Assembly (NCBI RefSeq): GCF_039555335.1
Contig: NC_092628.1
Location: 64,303,235 to 64,367,234 of the forward strand
From: Amphiura filiformis
Taxonomy: Eukaryota; Echinodermata; Ophiuroidea; Amphilepidida; Amphiuridae
DNA length: 64,000 bases
Reading direction: 5' to 3'
Positions 11,225-23,833 of the stretch are shown piece by piece. Every line of letters starts with the position of its first letter. Positions within the stretch are counted from its first letter, which is position 1. A program made the translations under genes and the position numbers. The notes under the pieces are model-generated. The model had not been told where the DNA came from. It ran no database searches and saw nothing but the letters and a program-made list of their open reading frames with translations.

Positions 11225-13869
11225 TTATGCTATACAGGCTAAGTTTCACACTTCTGAAACAGGTTGCAAACAGGTTGCGCGTTGGAAGATAGAAGTTATA
11301 AAAGATTTATTATTAGAATTATTGTTAAAATTATTATCATGATTATTAGATATCCATATTTGGTTTTAAAATAGCTTATTTTCTTTATAATGACTTCTGA
11401 AAAATTCCAACCGATTGAACCTACCCCTAAATAAGTGGTGGGGACAACCAAATTTCTATCTAGGTCAACTGCAATACACAGTATATGTACACAGGCCTAT
11501 ACCGTACTTTATCATGTCATATTTTACTGTCTAGTCACCAATAGTCTGATGTGTAATATTATATATATATATGTACATGTGGCAGAAACTGCATGTGTTT
11601 TTGTCTATAGAGCCCTTTTTTGCTTGATTTCAATCAAACAATAACTATTCAACGAAGCATTGACAAATCAGGGTCACGGCCATGGATCAACAAGTTAAGA
11701 ACACCCAAAAGATTTAAAAAACAAAACTTGGTGTTCCCACTGTGTTAAGGTTAATGGCTAGCCAAACATGATGATTGTTTCTAATTGATACAAATATTAT
11801 TGCTATTGATATATACACGCGTCAATATTATGGTTAAGAAACAAAAATGATCAAGACGCTGAAAAGAAAAGATTTTAGATTTTAATTAATAGGTTGCGGG
11901 TCAGTACACTGACCAACGGTCATTTGCACAATACACCCGATCGCAGGACCCTGTTTAATCACACTCATTTAAATAAACATTTGTTTGAAATCTAGGATGG
12001 CAATTCGAATTTGAAATCTTGCAATTAGGTACTATTATTATGCATTTATTTTCAGGAAGCATATTATATGATTTGTTATTAATATCTATTACAAGGCCAC
12101 AGCATGTACCGATTTGACGTTATCTGTTTCATAATGTACATAGCAAAGTCAAAAAAGCAAAAAAAAAAAAATGTAAGAATAATGTGAAATATGTTGCACA
12201 TGGTTACGATTGCATATGTGGTCGGTGGATTTTTACAGGCATACGTTGGACAGACAGACAGTCTTTTCATAAAATCAGTTTATGAGGTTTTGTTCCATTA
12301 ATGTCAGAAACACAATAAAAATAATCTAATTTTATATCTACTCTTCTGCGCGATAATAATTTAATATAATAGCTCAGCAGCCTTGTATCGTGGCATGCAT
12401 CGAATAAGGAGTCTAATTTCATGTTGAATTGTCTCTCGACCCAAGGATTGATAACAGCAACATAATGTTGACAAGTAATCATTTTTCGTTTTTCTTTTAT
12501 TGAACGAAAGGTTACCATGGTTTAAAAAGCTATCTCTATGCCGACATTTGAAAAATTGAGTTGAGTCATTTCAGTTTTGAGGTCGAGTGACTCGTTAAAC
12601 GTCTGGTACCTTGCGTATTAATATTAAACAGATTTGATGATATTCATAAAAGCGTGAACCACTGAACCCACATGAACAAAATGATGAAGAAAATATTTGT
12701 TTTTGTAGAAACAAACAAACCCAAAAAAGAATAGCAGCAGTAAAAACAAAACATGACGGCAATTATATTAGCACTACATGTATTCGTAGGCCTACTGACT
12801 ATTTTCAGACCGCCAATTTTTCATCAAATATGCACACTCTTCATAAAATGTTACGACTCCCATACTTTTTTGTTCATATCGCGTTCATTTATTAGTTTTA
12901 ATTTGAACATCAGCTGTAGGGACAGATATAAGACCAGGGATAGGCCTACATGGTTACTGGTGCGATAGAATGCATGACCTTATTGTATTATTCTTCAGCG
13001 TAATGGAAAGCATTGTCTGATTTTATTTTGCTGTAAAAATGACCCAGTTCCACTGTATAAACAGAAAATATAATAAACCGTTTTAACAACAAATATTTTG
13101 AATGAATAGAGCTACGCCTAGAAATAAAAATGTGCAACTAGTCTAACAATAACAACAGCAGCGGCAAAATAACAACAACAGCATATACAAAAATACAAGA
13201 AAAATATCCGCTTAGGGCTTATACAGGTTGTGTCAAAAATATTCTTAAAAATTCCTGGAATGGAGTGTCTAGATGCTAGATTAAATACACACAAAAGTAA
13301 AATTGTGTATTTTCCCTTTTTCTATAGTATGTTAAAATAAAAAAATAAAAAATTAAGGCTAAACACGTGTTTTATTTTGTGATTTTCTCTAAAATATTTA
13401 CACCAAATCTGTATTAATATATTTAGATTTAGATTTCCCCAAGTCGATTTTGACCCGTTTGTTTGCTGAACCATATATTTTGTTCTAAGTCCCCGATTGA
13501 AGTCAAATCAAGTTTATATTACCCTGGATATTCCTGTTTATGGTACAGTTTTAAAATTATAAAATACCGCAAAGGTTTCACCGTTTTCTAAAATTATTCT
13601 GCCTGTATAGTATCGCTCAATCGAAGCTGATGTTGTGGACTAAACCAGTCAAGTTAAATATTATCGTTCAATACTGTTTAGATCTGAGACAAATCTATCG
13701 TTTTACTGAATAATGGTCTGATTTCCAGATGCATTACCATGAAAATAAATGCATGCATATAGTAAATTTATAATATTAGTGTAATGACTACACGAGTCCC
13801 GTTAAATCACGTTGATTGCTCTGTATAATGGTAAAAAGACATTAGTTAATAGCAATAGGAAGATGCCAT
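11225..13869. other. Unannotated AT-rich intergenic DNA
   Basis: About 2.6 kb without a recognisable gene or RNA. Short open frames at 11435-11644, 12079-12518 and 12753-12968 show no domain. Three isolated TAGGCCTA words occur near 12.8-13.95 kb. Any exons would have to be found by transcript data. Confidence 0.4.
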
Positions 13870-13990
13870 AATCGTTACGGTATACTTATATATACCTCGA
13901 TGCATAATCAGCTTGATGACTGAGTTCAGAAGTACTAAATTAGAGATAGGCCTATTAATGATATTTTAATATTGACCCATTTTAATATCA
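13870..13990 (+). repeat. Left flanking direct repeat of satellite array II
   Basis: The segment with TATACCTCGATGCATAATCAGC, the motif GAGATAGG and GATATTTTAATA is matched in the same order at 18003-18135, on the other side of the satellite. Similarity is about 70% by eye. Confidence 0.65.
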
Positions 13991-14161
13991 TGGCACGAGT
14001 TCTACAGAACACGAAAACCCTCTTAGATACGTCAAATTACGCTAATTGCTTTACATAATGATGAAAACCCATTAGTAAATGGCTTGTTTTTTTAATTATA
14101 ATTAAAATAAAACGCAGCATCAAAAAGAAAACAAAGTAGGATGAAAATATAACAAACAAAT

Positions 14162-17100
14162 AAGTCAAGGTGTGTCTATTATCACTCCGTAAATTATGCT
14201 ATCTTCAGAAGATAGCAGTCAAGGTCTGTCTATCCGTAAATATGCTATCTTCAGAAGATAGTAGTCAACATGTGTCTATTATTACTCCATAAATATGCTA
14301 TCTTCAGAAGATAACAGTCAGGGTGTGACTAATATAAATCCGTAAACAGCTATCTTCAGAAGATAGCAGTCAAGGTGTGTCTATCACTCCGTAGATATGC
14401 TATCTTCAGAAGATAGCAGTCAAGGTGTGTCTCATATCAATCCGTAAACATGCTATCTTCAGAAGATAGCAGTCAAGGTGTGTCTCATATCAATCCGTAA
14501 ACATGCTATCTTCAGAAGATAGCAGCCAAGGTGTGTCTAATATCAATCCGTAAACATGCTATCTTCAGAAGATAGCAGTCAAGGTGTGTCAAATATCAAT
14601 CCGTAAACATGCTATCTTCAGAAGATAACAGTCAAGGTGTGTCTATCACTCCGTAGATATGCTATCTTCAGATGATAGCAGTCAAGGTGTGTCAAATATC
14701 AATCCGAAAAAAAACATGCTTATCTTCACAAGATCATGAGCAGTCAAGGTGTGTCTCATATCAATCCGTAAACATGTTATCTTCAGGAGATAGCAGTTAA
14801 GGTGTGAGTGGGGTGTGGGGGTGTGGGGGTGGGGGCGTGTGTGTGTGTGTCTATTATCACTCCGTAGTTATGCTATCATCAGATGATAGCAGTCAAGGTT
14901 TGTCTCATATCAATCCGTAAATATGCTATCTTCAGAAGATAGCAGTCAAGGTGTGTCTATTATCACTCCGTAAATATGCTATCTTCAGATGATAGCAGTC
15001 AAGGTGTGTCTAATATCAATTCGTAAACATGCTATCTTCAGAAGATAGCAGTCAAGATGTGTCTAATATCACTCCGTAAACTCTTCAGAAGATAGAAGTC
15101 AACGTGTGTCTATTATTACTCCATATATATGCTATCTTCGGAAGATAGCAGTCAAGGTGTATCTATTATCAATCAATCCATCAATCCGCAAACATGCTAT
15201 CTTCAGAAGATAGCAGTCAAGGTGTGTCTCATATCATCCGCAAATATGCTATCTTCAGAAGATAGCAGTCAAGGTGTGTCTATCACTCCGTAGATATGCT
15301 ATCTTCAGATGATAGTAGTCAAGGTGTGTCAAATATTAATCCGTAAACATGCTTATCTTCAGAAGATAGCAGTCAAGGTGTGTCTATCACTCCGTAGATA
15401 TGCTATCTTCAGAAGATAACAGTCAAGGTGTGACTAATATAAATCCGTAAACATGCTATCTTCAGAAGATAGCAGTCAAGGTGTGTCTAATATCAATCCG
15501 TAAACATGCTATCTTCAGAAGATAGCAGTCAAGGTGTGTCTATTATCACTCCGTAAATATGATATCTTCAGATGATAGCAGTCAAGGTGTGTCTAATATC
15601 AATTCGTAAACATGCTATCTTCAGAAGATAGCAGTCAAGGTATGTCTAATATCACTCCGTAAACACTTCAGAAGATAGAAGTCAACGTGTGTCTATTATT
15701 ACTCCATATATATGCTATCTTCAGAAAATAGCAGTCAAGGTGTGTCTCATATCATCCACAAATATGCTATCTTCAGAAGATAGCAGTCAAGGTGTGTCTA
15801 TCACTCCGTAGATAATATAGATATGCTATCTTCAGATGATAGCAGTCAAGGTGTGTCTCATATTAATCCGTAAATATGCTATCTTCAGATGATAGCAGTC
15901 AAGGTGTGTCAAATATTAATCCGTAAACATGCTTATCTTCAGAAGATAGCAGTCAAGGTGTGTCTATCACATTGGTAGATATGCTATCTTCAGAAGATAA
16001 CAGTCAAGGTGTGACTAATATCAATCCGTAAATATGCTATCTTCAGAAGATAGCAGTCAAGGTGTGTCTATTATCACTCCGTAAACATGCTATCTTCAGA
16101 AGATAGCAGTCAAGGTGTGTCTAATATCAATCCGTAAATATGCTATCTTCAGAAGATAGCAGTCAAGGTGTGTCTATCACTCCGTAGATATGCTATCTTC
16201 AGATGATAGCAGTCAAGGTGTGTCTCATATTAATCCGTAAATATGCTATCTTCAGATGATAGCAGTCAAGGTGTGTCAAATATTAATCCGTAAACATGCT
16301 TATCTTCAGAAGATAGCAGTCAATGTGTGTCTATCACTCGGTAGATATGCTATCTTCGGAAGATAACAGTCAAGGTGTGACTAATATCAATCCGTAAATA
16401 TGCTATCTTCAGAAGATAGCAGTCAAGGTGTGTCTATTATCATTCCGTAAACATGCTATCTTCTGAAGATAGCAGTCAAGGTGTGTCTATTATCACTCCG
16501 TAAATATGCTATCTTCAGAAGATAGAAGTCAACGTGTGTCTATTATTACTCCATATATATGCTATCTTCAGAAGATAGCAGTCAAGGTGTGTCTATCACT
16601 CCGTAGATATGCTATCTTCAGAAGATAGCAGTCAAGGTGTGTCTAATATTAATTCGTAAACATGCTATCTTCAGAAGATAGCAGTCAAGGTGTGTCTAAT
16701 ATCAATCCGTAAATATGCTATATTCAGAAGATAGCAGTCAAGGTGTGTCTAATATCAATCCGTAAACATGCTATCTTCAGAAGATAGCAGTCAAGGTGTG
16801 TCTAATATCAATCCGTAAACACGCTATCTTCATAAGATAGCAGTCAAGGTATGTCTCATATCAATCCGTAGATATGCTATCTTCAGAAGATAGCAGTCAA
16901 GGTGTGTCTATTATCACTCCGTAAACATGCTATCTTGAGATGATAGCAGTCAAGGTGTGTCTAATATCGACCCGTAAACATGCTATCTTCAGAAGATAGC
17001 AGTCAAGGTGTGTCTAATATCAATCCGTAAAGATGCTATCTTCAGAAGATAGCAGTCAAGGTGTGTATTATATCAATCCGTAGATATGCTATCTTCAGAA

Positions 17101-17883
17101 GATAGCAGTCAAGGTGTGTCTCATATCAATCCATAAATATGCTATCTTCAGAAGATAGCAGTCAAGGTGTGTATTATATCAATCCGTAGATATGCTATCT
17201 TCAGAAGATAGCAGTCAAGGTGTGTCTCATATCAATCCATAAATATGCTATCTTCAGAAGATAGCAGTCAAGGTGTGTCTCATATCAATCCGTAAATATG
17301 CTATCTTCAGAAGATAGCAGTCAAGGTGTGTATTATATCAATCCGTAGATATGCTATCTTCAGAAGATAGCAGTCAAGGTGTGTATTATATCAATCCGTA
17401 GATATGCTATCTTCAGAAGATAGCAGTCAAGGTGTGTCTCATATCAATCCATAAATATGCTATCTTCAGAAGATAGCAGTCAAGGTGTGTATTATATCAA
17501 TCCGTAGATATGCTATCTTCAGAAGATAGCAGTCAAGGTGTGTATTATATCAATCCATAAATATGCTATCTTCAGAAGATAGCAGTCAAGGTGTGTATTA
17601 TATCAATCCATAAATATGCTATCTTCAGAAGATAGCAGTCAAGGTGTGTATTATATCAATCCATAAATATGCTATCTTCAGAAGATAGCAGTCAAGGTGT
17701 GTATTATATCAATCCATAAATATGCTATCTTCAGAAGATAGCAGTCAAGGTGTGTATTATATCAATCCATAAATATGCTATCTTCAGAAGATAGCAGTCA
17801 AGGTTTGTCTATTATCACTCCGTAAACATGTTATCTTCATTCAGAAGATAGCAGTCATGGTGTGTCCAATATCACTCGTAAAC
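14162..17883. repeat. Palindromic 53-bp satellite array II
   Basis: About 3.7 kb, roughly 70 units, of the same satellite as 6.0-8.8 kb. The core GCTATCTTCAGAAGATAGC is followed by AGTCAAGGTGTGTC and one of several spacers. Common variants have A-to-T in the right arm (TTCAGATGATAGC) or an extra T (GCTTATCTTC). Units with TCTATCACTCCGTAGAT are about 3 bp shorter. Homogeneity rises to the right: from 17541 to about 17805 five consecutive units share one spacer at exactly 53-bp spacing. A GTG-rich expansion interrupts the array at 14801-14850. It has no coding role. Confidence 0.97.
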
Positions 17884-18002
17884 ATGTAATGTAATGTAAT
17901 GTTGCACTTACCTTGTTTCACTAAATTTTTAAAGCATAGCACATAGCTTTATTGTGATATGTTTGAGAGATAAATTTTTCTTCTTTAGGCCTAATCAGAA
18001 CG

Positions 18003-18135
18003 CGGTAACGGTGCTCATTATACCTCGATACGTAAATGAGCTGGATAACTGAATTCACAATCATCATGATTATATATTAAATTCGAGATAGGCATATTAT
18101 TAACTGATATTTTAATAGTGACCAGTAATAATAAT
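18003..18135 (+). repeat. Right flanking direct repeat of satellite array II
   Basis: This matches 13870-13990 in order and orientation (TATACCTCGATACGTAAATG, GAGATAGGCATATTA, GATATTTTAATAGTGACC). Array II therefore sits between two diverged copies of the same flank. Confidence 0.65.
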
Positions 18136-19639
18136 ATCTATTTTTAGATATATACGGCAATGTGTTTAGGGCAACCCTATGGGATGTAGAGTGTATGGGG
18201 TGACTGTAGGGGGCCTACACCCAAACTATAAATTTAACTGATACTGATCAAGGTGATCTTTTTCTGATGTTTGATGAATTCGTGTGAACACATTACACAG
18301 TTCCGCAAGCGCTTTCATATAGAGTTCCATCGTTATATTATTACAAAAGTCAACCAATTGTATTCTTGGTTTAAATTTGTACATGATGGTCAAACAGATG
18401 GTAAAAATATTCTGAGGGCAGAAATTATTAGAAAGCTGTTTTGTCAAAGGTCATCTCCGTTTTATCATGTTTATATAAATTGATAGTAATATATATTTCG
18501 TATATCATTTTACTTGCATGCATCATACTTGTTTGAGTAAATTCTGAAAGCGTTCTAATTTAGAAATGTCAACAAACCTCATGAAAATCTAATTGAGGTG
18601 AAATCATCTTATACGGTATTATGCATGGCTTTCACTCATGAGTTAATGATTATCTAAAGCATGTCGCAACTGTAAGGAAAATGGCCAAAGTCCATGTATT
18701 GATACTTGATAGATGGATATAATTAGCACTCAAACTGATTACAGTGGTATAGTATTATGATAACCATGGTAACATGCCATTTTACATGATATACGGCATG
18801 ACATTGACCTAGCAACAATTAAAAAAAAAATATGGTGTTAATAAATTAATAATTTTAAAATATCACCATGAAATAAAGCATATGTGTATACATAACATAT
18901 TTATATGTCCGGAATGTTGTTACCATATCATTATTAACACCGGCAAAAAAATTGTAATAAAGTGAACAATTGATCCTGGTATTGGTATCTAACGAGGCGA
19001 GTGGCGTTTCTTAGTTATGGGATAACAATATTGTATTGCAGGAAGGTTAAAGAGGAATAATTAATTAATAGATATTAAAGTTGCTTGTTAATTAATGTGG
19101 ATGGCAATTTCATTTCTGATGTTGTGTTTGTTTTTGTTTTTCAGAGAAGATGGTGCATAATGTTGAAATAAAATTGACTATACCCATGAAGATTGTGCGA
19201 TTGCGGTTACAGAACAATCCTAGTAATGCTGGCTATCTTGAAATTTTATTTCTCCAACTTGTTGAATGATATACCAAAGTATTCGTTTGATCACAAGGAT
19301 TTCAACATTTCAAAAATGTATAGTGTGTGCTATCTACGACCTATCGTTAAAGAGTTATTCTACAAAAACCCTGGTCGAAATTGCATATTTTTGGCAAAAG
19401 TGGTGGTAAATTGTTTGTGTAGCTAAATGGACAGAAAAAAAATACTTTTGCATATCTATACATTGTACTGTGTTAATCTATAGTAAGATTGATGGTAAAA
19501 AGGTCATTGGTAGACCATAGGTCTTGCTATTGGTCGATATGATGGAATATGTTTACCAGTCTGCCGCCTGGACAACCAATTCTTTAGAAATGCTTAGTCG
19601 CGCTAAAAGTCGATCGATACATGTAAAAATCAGCACAAT
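18136..19639. other. Unannotated intergenic stretch
   Basis: AT-rich DNA. Overlapping short frames on both strands at 18226-18483 and one at 19193-19426 show no recognisable domain or splice context. Confidence 0.4.
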
Positions 19640-20660
19640 TCAGAGATACACCTTTTTGCTATGAAATTAATTTTCTCGGTCAAATATAAAGCAATATTTT
19701 TTTTTTTCTTCAGTAATGTCAGTTAAAAACTTGGTGCTTGAATATACATTTTTTAAAATCCTGGTGTTAAAATTAAGCATCAAATTGTGTCTTTTAGTGT
19801 GATATTTTTGATTTTTATAGGCCTTGAATTCGCCTGCGAGCTTTTTACGGAATTCATGTTTTAGCGTCTCAAACTAACATAGTTTGCTAAAGAAAGATAT
19901 TTCCCACCTCTGTAAAGCACATCGTGTGGGTCTATATGTTATAGTTTTGTCAGAATTTCCGTTTTGTTTTACCCTTTTTCCATTTATGCTCCGAAAATGT
20001 CAAACTAAGTAAAAGTAGGCAATGGTGAGTACTTTTATCTCGAGAGCAACCAGCTGAAATAGTCGATATTTCCTTTGTTGTTATCCAGGTCAATTTTTCA
20101 TTGAAAGCAAATTGCCCGACCAGCGATTAAATCCCCAATTGGGTGTTATGGTTAAACATGATCAGTAGGAGCGCTATAGGTCTGGGAATTTCTTTGCTAT
20201 ATTGAAGTTCTGGCAACACTATAGCCATGCCGGTATTCCTATTAAACCCAGGGATATCGATCCAAAATGCTAGTACTAGCCTTTAGATTTCACGTGTTGA
20301 TTTAGAAATTTTTTCAGCCGACAGTGAAAGATGGTGAAATCAAAACGGAAATTCTGACAAAACTATGATATATAGCTCACGGTGATGTGCTTTAGAAAGT
20401 TGGGGAAAATCCTTCATTAGCGAACTATATTACTTTGAAAAGCTAAAAGGTTGATCCAAGAAAAAGCTCGCGGGCCGAGCTGAAGCCTATAAAAATCGAA
20501 TATCTTACACTAAATGACTGAATTTCAGGCCTAAGTTTAACACCAGGATTTTAAAAAAAATCAGTATCAAGCATTATAGTTTTTCCAGCCATTTACTGAA
20601 AAAATGAAAATTATTGCTTTTCATTTGGCTGAGAAAACAATTTTTACACTGAAAAGGTGT
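19640..20660. mobile_element. About 1-kb diverged inverted repeat
   Basis: The left arm (19640-20000) and right arm (20310-20660) are complementary over most of their length. Paired words include ACACCTTTTTGCT/AAAAGGTGT, AAAATCCTGGTGTTAAA with its complement near 20540, GCGAGCTTTTT/AAAAAGCTCGCG and TTTTGTCAGAATTTCCGTTT with its complement near 20345. Divergence is considerable, so this is an old foldback or MITE-like element. It has no coding frame. Confidence 0.8.
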
Positions 20661-22380
20661 AACTCAAAATTTTGCTCATTTCAACACCAATTTCGATCGT
20701 TTGTATTGCCTCATTAAATGACTGAGTGAGCCTTGCAGAACAAAAGAATCGGTTGTGCAGGTAGCTGACTGTTACATGCATGCTTGCGCGTTTATTCGAG
20801 TTTGATATCGGAACTATTATGTAACAAGCACTTTTATAAAATATCAATATTCGATCAAATGAAAAATTCAATATGAATTATCTTGTAGCAAGAAAAACCC
20901 TTTTGCATGTTTTGTGGTTATGATATCAGTTACATAATATACTTTGACGCATCAGTTTTAATAAAACTCAACTGTCTTCAAAGAAAAGAAATGTCATGGT
21001 GGCAAAATGTGATCTACTCAGACATGAACCTTACAGGGCTCAAAATTCAAAATTGCTTAAATTTTGTTTAAAGTCACACCAACATATTCCTCTATTCGCT
21101 GTGTTTCAGAATCAATGGGTAAAAAATGTTCAGCTTCAGGTTTTCCTGAAAATTGTCTCAAATTGTTGTTTTTGATAACAATTCAAATAGGCCCCTAAAT
21201 AATGCTTTGCTTTATCTAATACTTTGCATATTTAATTTCTTTCTCCGATTAAGTTTTAAAGCAAAATAATGGTCAATCCTTCATGTAATTATTATGTGCA
21301 AGCTAATCCTAAACATAAGCCTAATCCTAAAAATAACCCTAATCCTAAACCTAAACTAACCCTAATCCCAACTCTAACCCTGACCCTAAAATTCAAGGAA
21401 TAACCAAAAAATTTGAATGAATTCAAGTTAATGTGAAGTCATGATGTCAATTTGTTTCCAGCCCCAGGCACAATTCATTACCATTCTTGTCCGGGACAAA
21501 AAAAATCAAATTGTGTCGGTCCATAATTATACTGCAAGCCGCTAATCGCGACAATGTCCTTTTGAAAAATCATAAAGTAGATGTTCCTGTATATAGTCCA
21601 TTAAAGAAATCAAATAGGTTTTATTATATCTTTTTAGTTGTGAACACATACATGAAGTTCAACGACCCCGTAATTAATCCAACCATACGGCATGTTCAGA
21701 AGCTTTCAGAACTTCAAATACAATTCAGCGATTGATGAAATAAAAGAGAATTAATCCACCTTTTGTGCCTGAAAATAAAAACCAACCAAGTTCAAGTTGG
21801 GATAAAGTACGAATAATGTTTTAAATTTTTTCTTTCCGATGTGAGAAACTGCAAATTAAGCCTCAATCTTGTTGTTATTCCGCGTCTTATTAGAATAATA
21901 TTTCATTGTTTGATATTAACATGATTAATAAAATGAATGGAAAATTCACATGATAAAGGGAACCCCTGTTTTTATGACCCTAGTCAACTATATTATGAAG
22001 TTGAACAAAGAGCTAAAGGTTCACCATCTCCACACTTCGATAATAAAATCAGTAAAAACGTGAAGTTGAATTAAATGAGCTTAAATATAACAACATTCTA
22101 CAGTAATTTTACTCTCGGTATGTGGAATTGAAATGACATCACCCTCAGTGATTTGTGTAAAACTTTTGTCAGCTCGAATCAAATTGCAGAAGTTAGAAAA
22201 TTGGCATAGCGTCACCATGATCACAGGCTTGATATAACTCGCGGAATAACATTGGTGTTCATCAAAATACACCTTTACCTTGTGGAAATCGGGGACGAAT
22301 ATATTCTTTGTTAACCAATATTCGTTAGAATATAAAAATAACCTGAAATAGATTAAATAACGAATACTTGTTGAAAGTAC
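20661..22380. other. Unannotated, with a telomere-like patch
   Basis: No gene is recognised. The stretch 21311-21394 consists of degenerate CCTAA-type repeats (CCTAATCCTAAA, ACCCTAATCC, CTAACCCTGACC), an interstitial telomere-like block or a simple satellite. Confidence 0.5.
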
Positions 22381-22383
22381 ACC

Positions 22384-22415
22384 GAATAAATAAATAAATA
22401 AATAAATAAATAAAG
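22384..22415. repeat. (AAAT)n microsatellite
   Basis: Seven or so uninterrupted AAAT units. Confidence 0.9.
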
Positions 22416-23833
22416 GAACCGGCCCTTAAAATTGTACACGTAGTATACATGTACACTATAATGCAAGTATATTATTATGGTTCGATATGGCCTAGTCCTG
22501 AATAATGAAAAATATCGATATGTATTGGGAATTGGTGAAGGGGGTAAAACAAGGTATGGTAACCGGACTGCATGGCTTCTGTACACATTTACGTTGACAT
22601 CCAAAATAAAATACCACGTTTATAGATCAATTATTTCTATCTGTCTGTCTTACCATTTCAATGGATCAAATGCTCATCACCATGATCACGCATCTAATCA
22701 GTGGCGGTGCCAGGATTTTTTCGGGGCAAAATCATTTTGTGCAAAACTGCAGCAAAAAGTAGCCATTTTCGTACTGAGGGCAACCGGGGGACAAGCGTTC
22801 TGACTGGGAGGGGGATTCCACCACTGTATCTAATGTAGCCTATAAATTGATTGTCAAGTTTGTATTTTTCAGTAAAAAGTGTGGATAATTAGATATGTGA
22901 GCTCGCATCACCACATATAATTAATATGACACTCATAAACTTACCTTTTCAGCCAGACGTTATGACACCAATATTTGTGCCAGGTATTTGTGTAAATTTA
23001 TTGTTGAACAATAATTACATAAAAATAGAACATATCTTTTTGTCACCTATTTCGGTGTAATCATGCATACTTACTTCATACTTTGATATAAATTGTCTCA
23101 TATTATAGAAATTATTTGGGTTTAGATTAATTCATGTTCATCTCGGTATAATTAAAGCATAATTAAGCATAACCATTACCCAACATGCAAGGAATCAAAA
23201 ATGAATCTGTTATTGTTTATAGTTTACTGCATGTTATTTTGTAATTATGCTCAAAGCATTTTGCTCTGAATCATTTTGCGATGATTGTCTTTAAATAGTC
23301 AGTGACATTATAATTATCTAAAATATCTGCAAAGACCTGAACGTTTCTTCAAATTGTATGCTATAGATTGGATGCCCACTACATTAGGTTAATGTAATGA
23401 CATTAAAGATATTTTTAAATAGCCTCAAGTCATATCAATAATTGAAATGTTTTGGCATGAAGGAAAACTCGTAGCAACAGGTCCTTTTGTCTTTTATGTA
23501 TGCATACGCATGAAATCACAAATTAATCAACACAGCATTCATATTCGTTTTGTATATTGTATCATTGTTAAGCACACGACACACATATCCAGGGTAAACA
23601 AAAACAATGCTTTTGGATGATTTAAATGTAAATCTACTCGCAGCGGTTGCTATGGAAAAGGAAATCGAAATTAAGGAGGAAATATTTTTAAGGTAACCAT
23701 CGAACTTATCAAAAGCATGCTGAATTGAGTAATGCCTGTTTTGTTTTTTGTTTTTTTTGTGGGGGGGGGGCGGGTGACAGTGTGTGGGGTGGGGTGTTTG
23801 TGGGGGGGTGTTGTTTTTTATTGTTTTACTATA
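22416..23833. other. Unannotated; likely transposon scrap and a G-rich tract
   Basis: The stretch 22690-22820 (GGCGGTGCCAGGATTTTTTC and GGGGGATTCCACC words) has the look of a dispersed repeat tail. 23758-23815 is a strand-asymmetric G/T-rich tract just before the inverted-repeat element at 23834. No gene is seen. Confidence 0.4.

Noticed and set aside
6041-17883. CRISPR-like pattern (short palindromic repeats with spacers)
   Set aside because: The spacers are themselves repeated variants of a few sequences, the host is clearly eukaryotic and no cas genes are present. It is a satellite.
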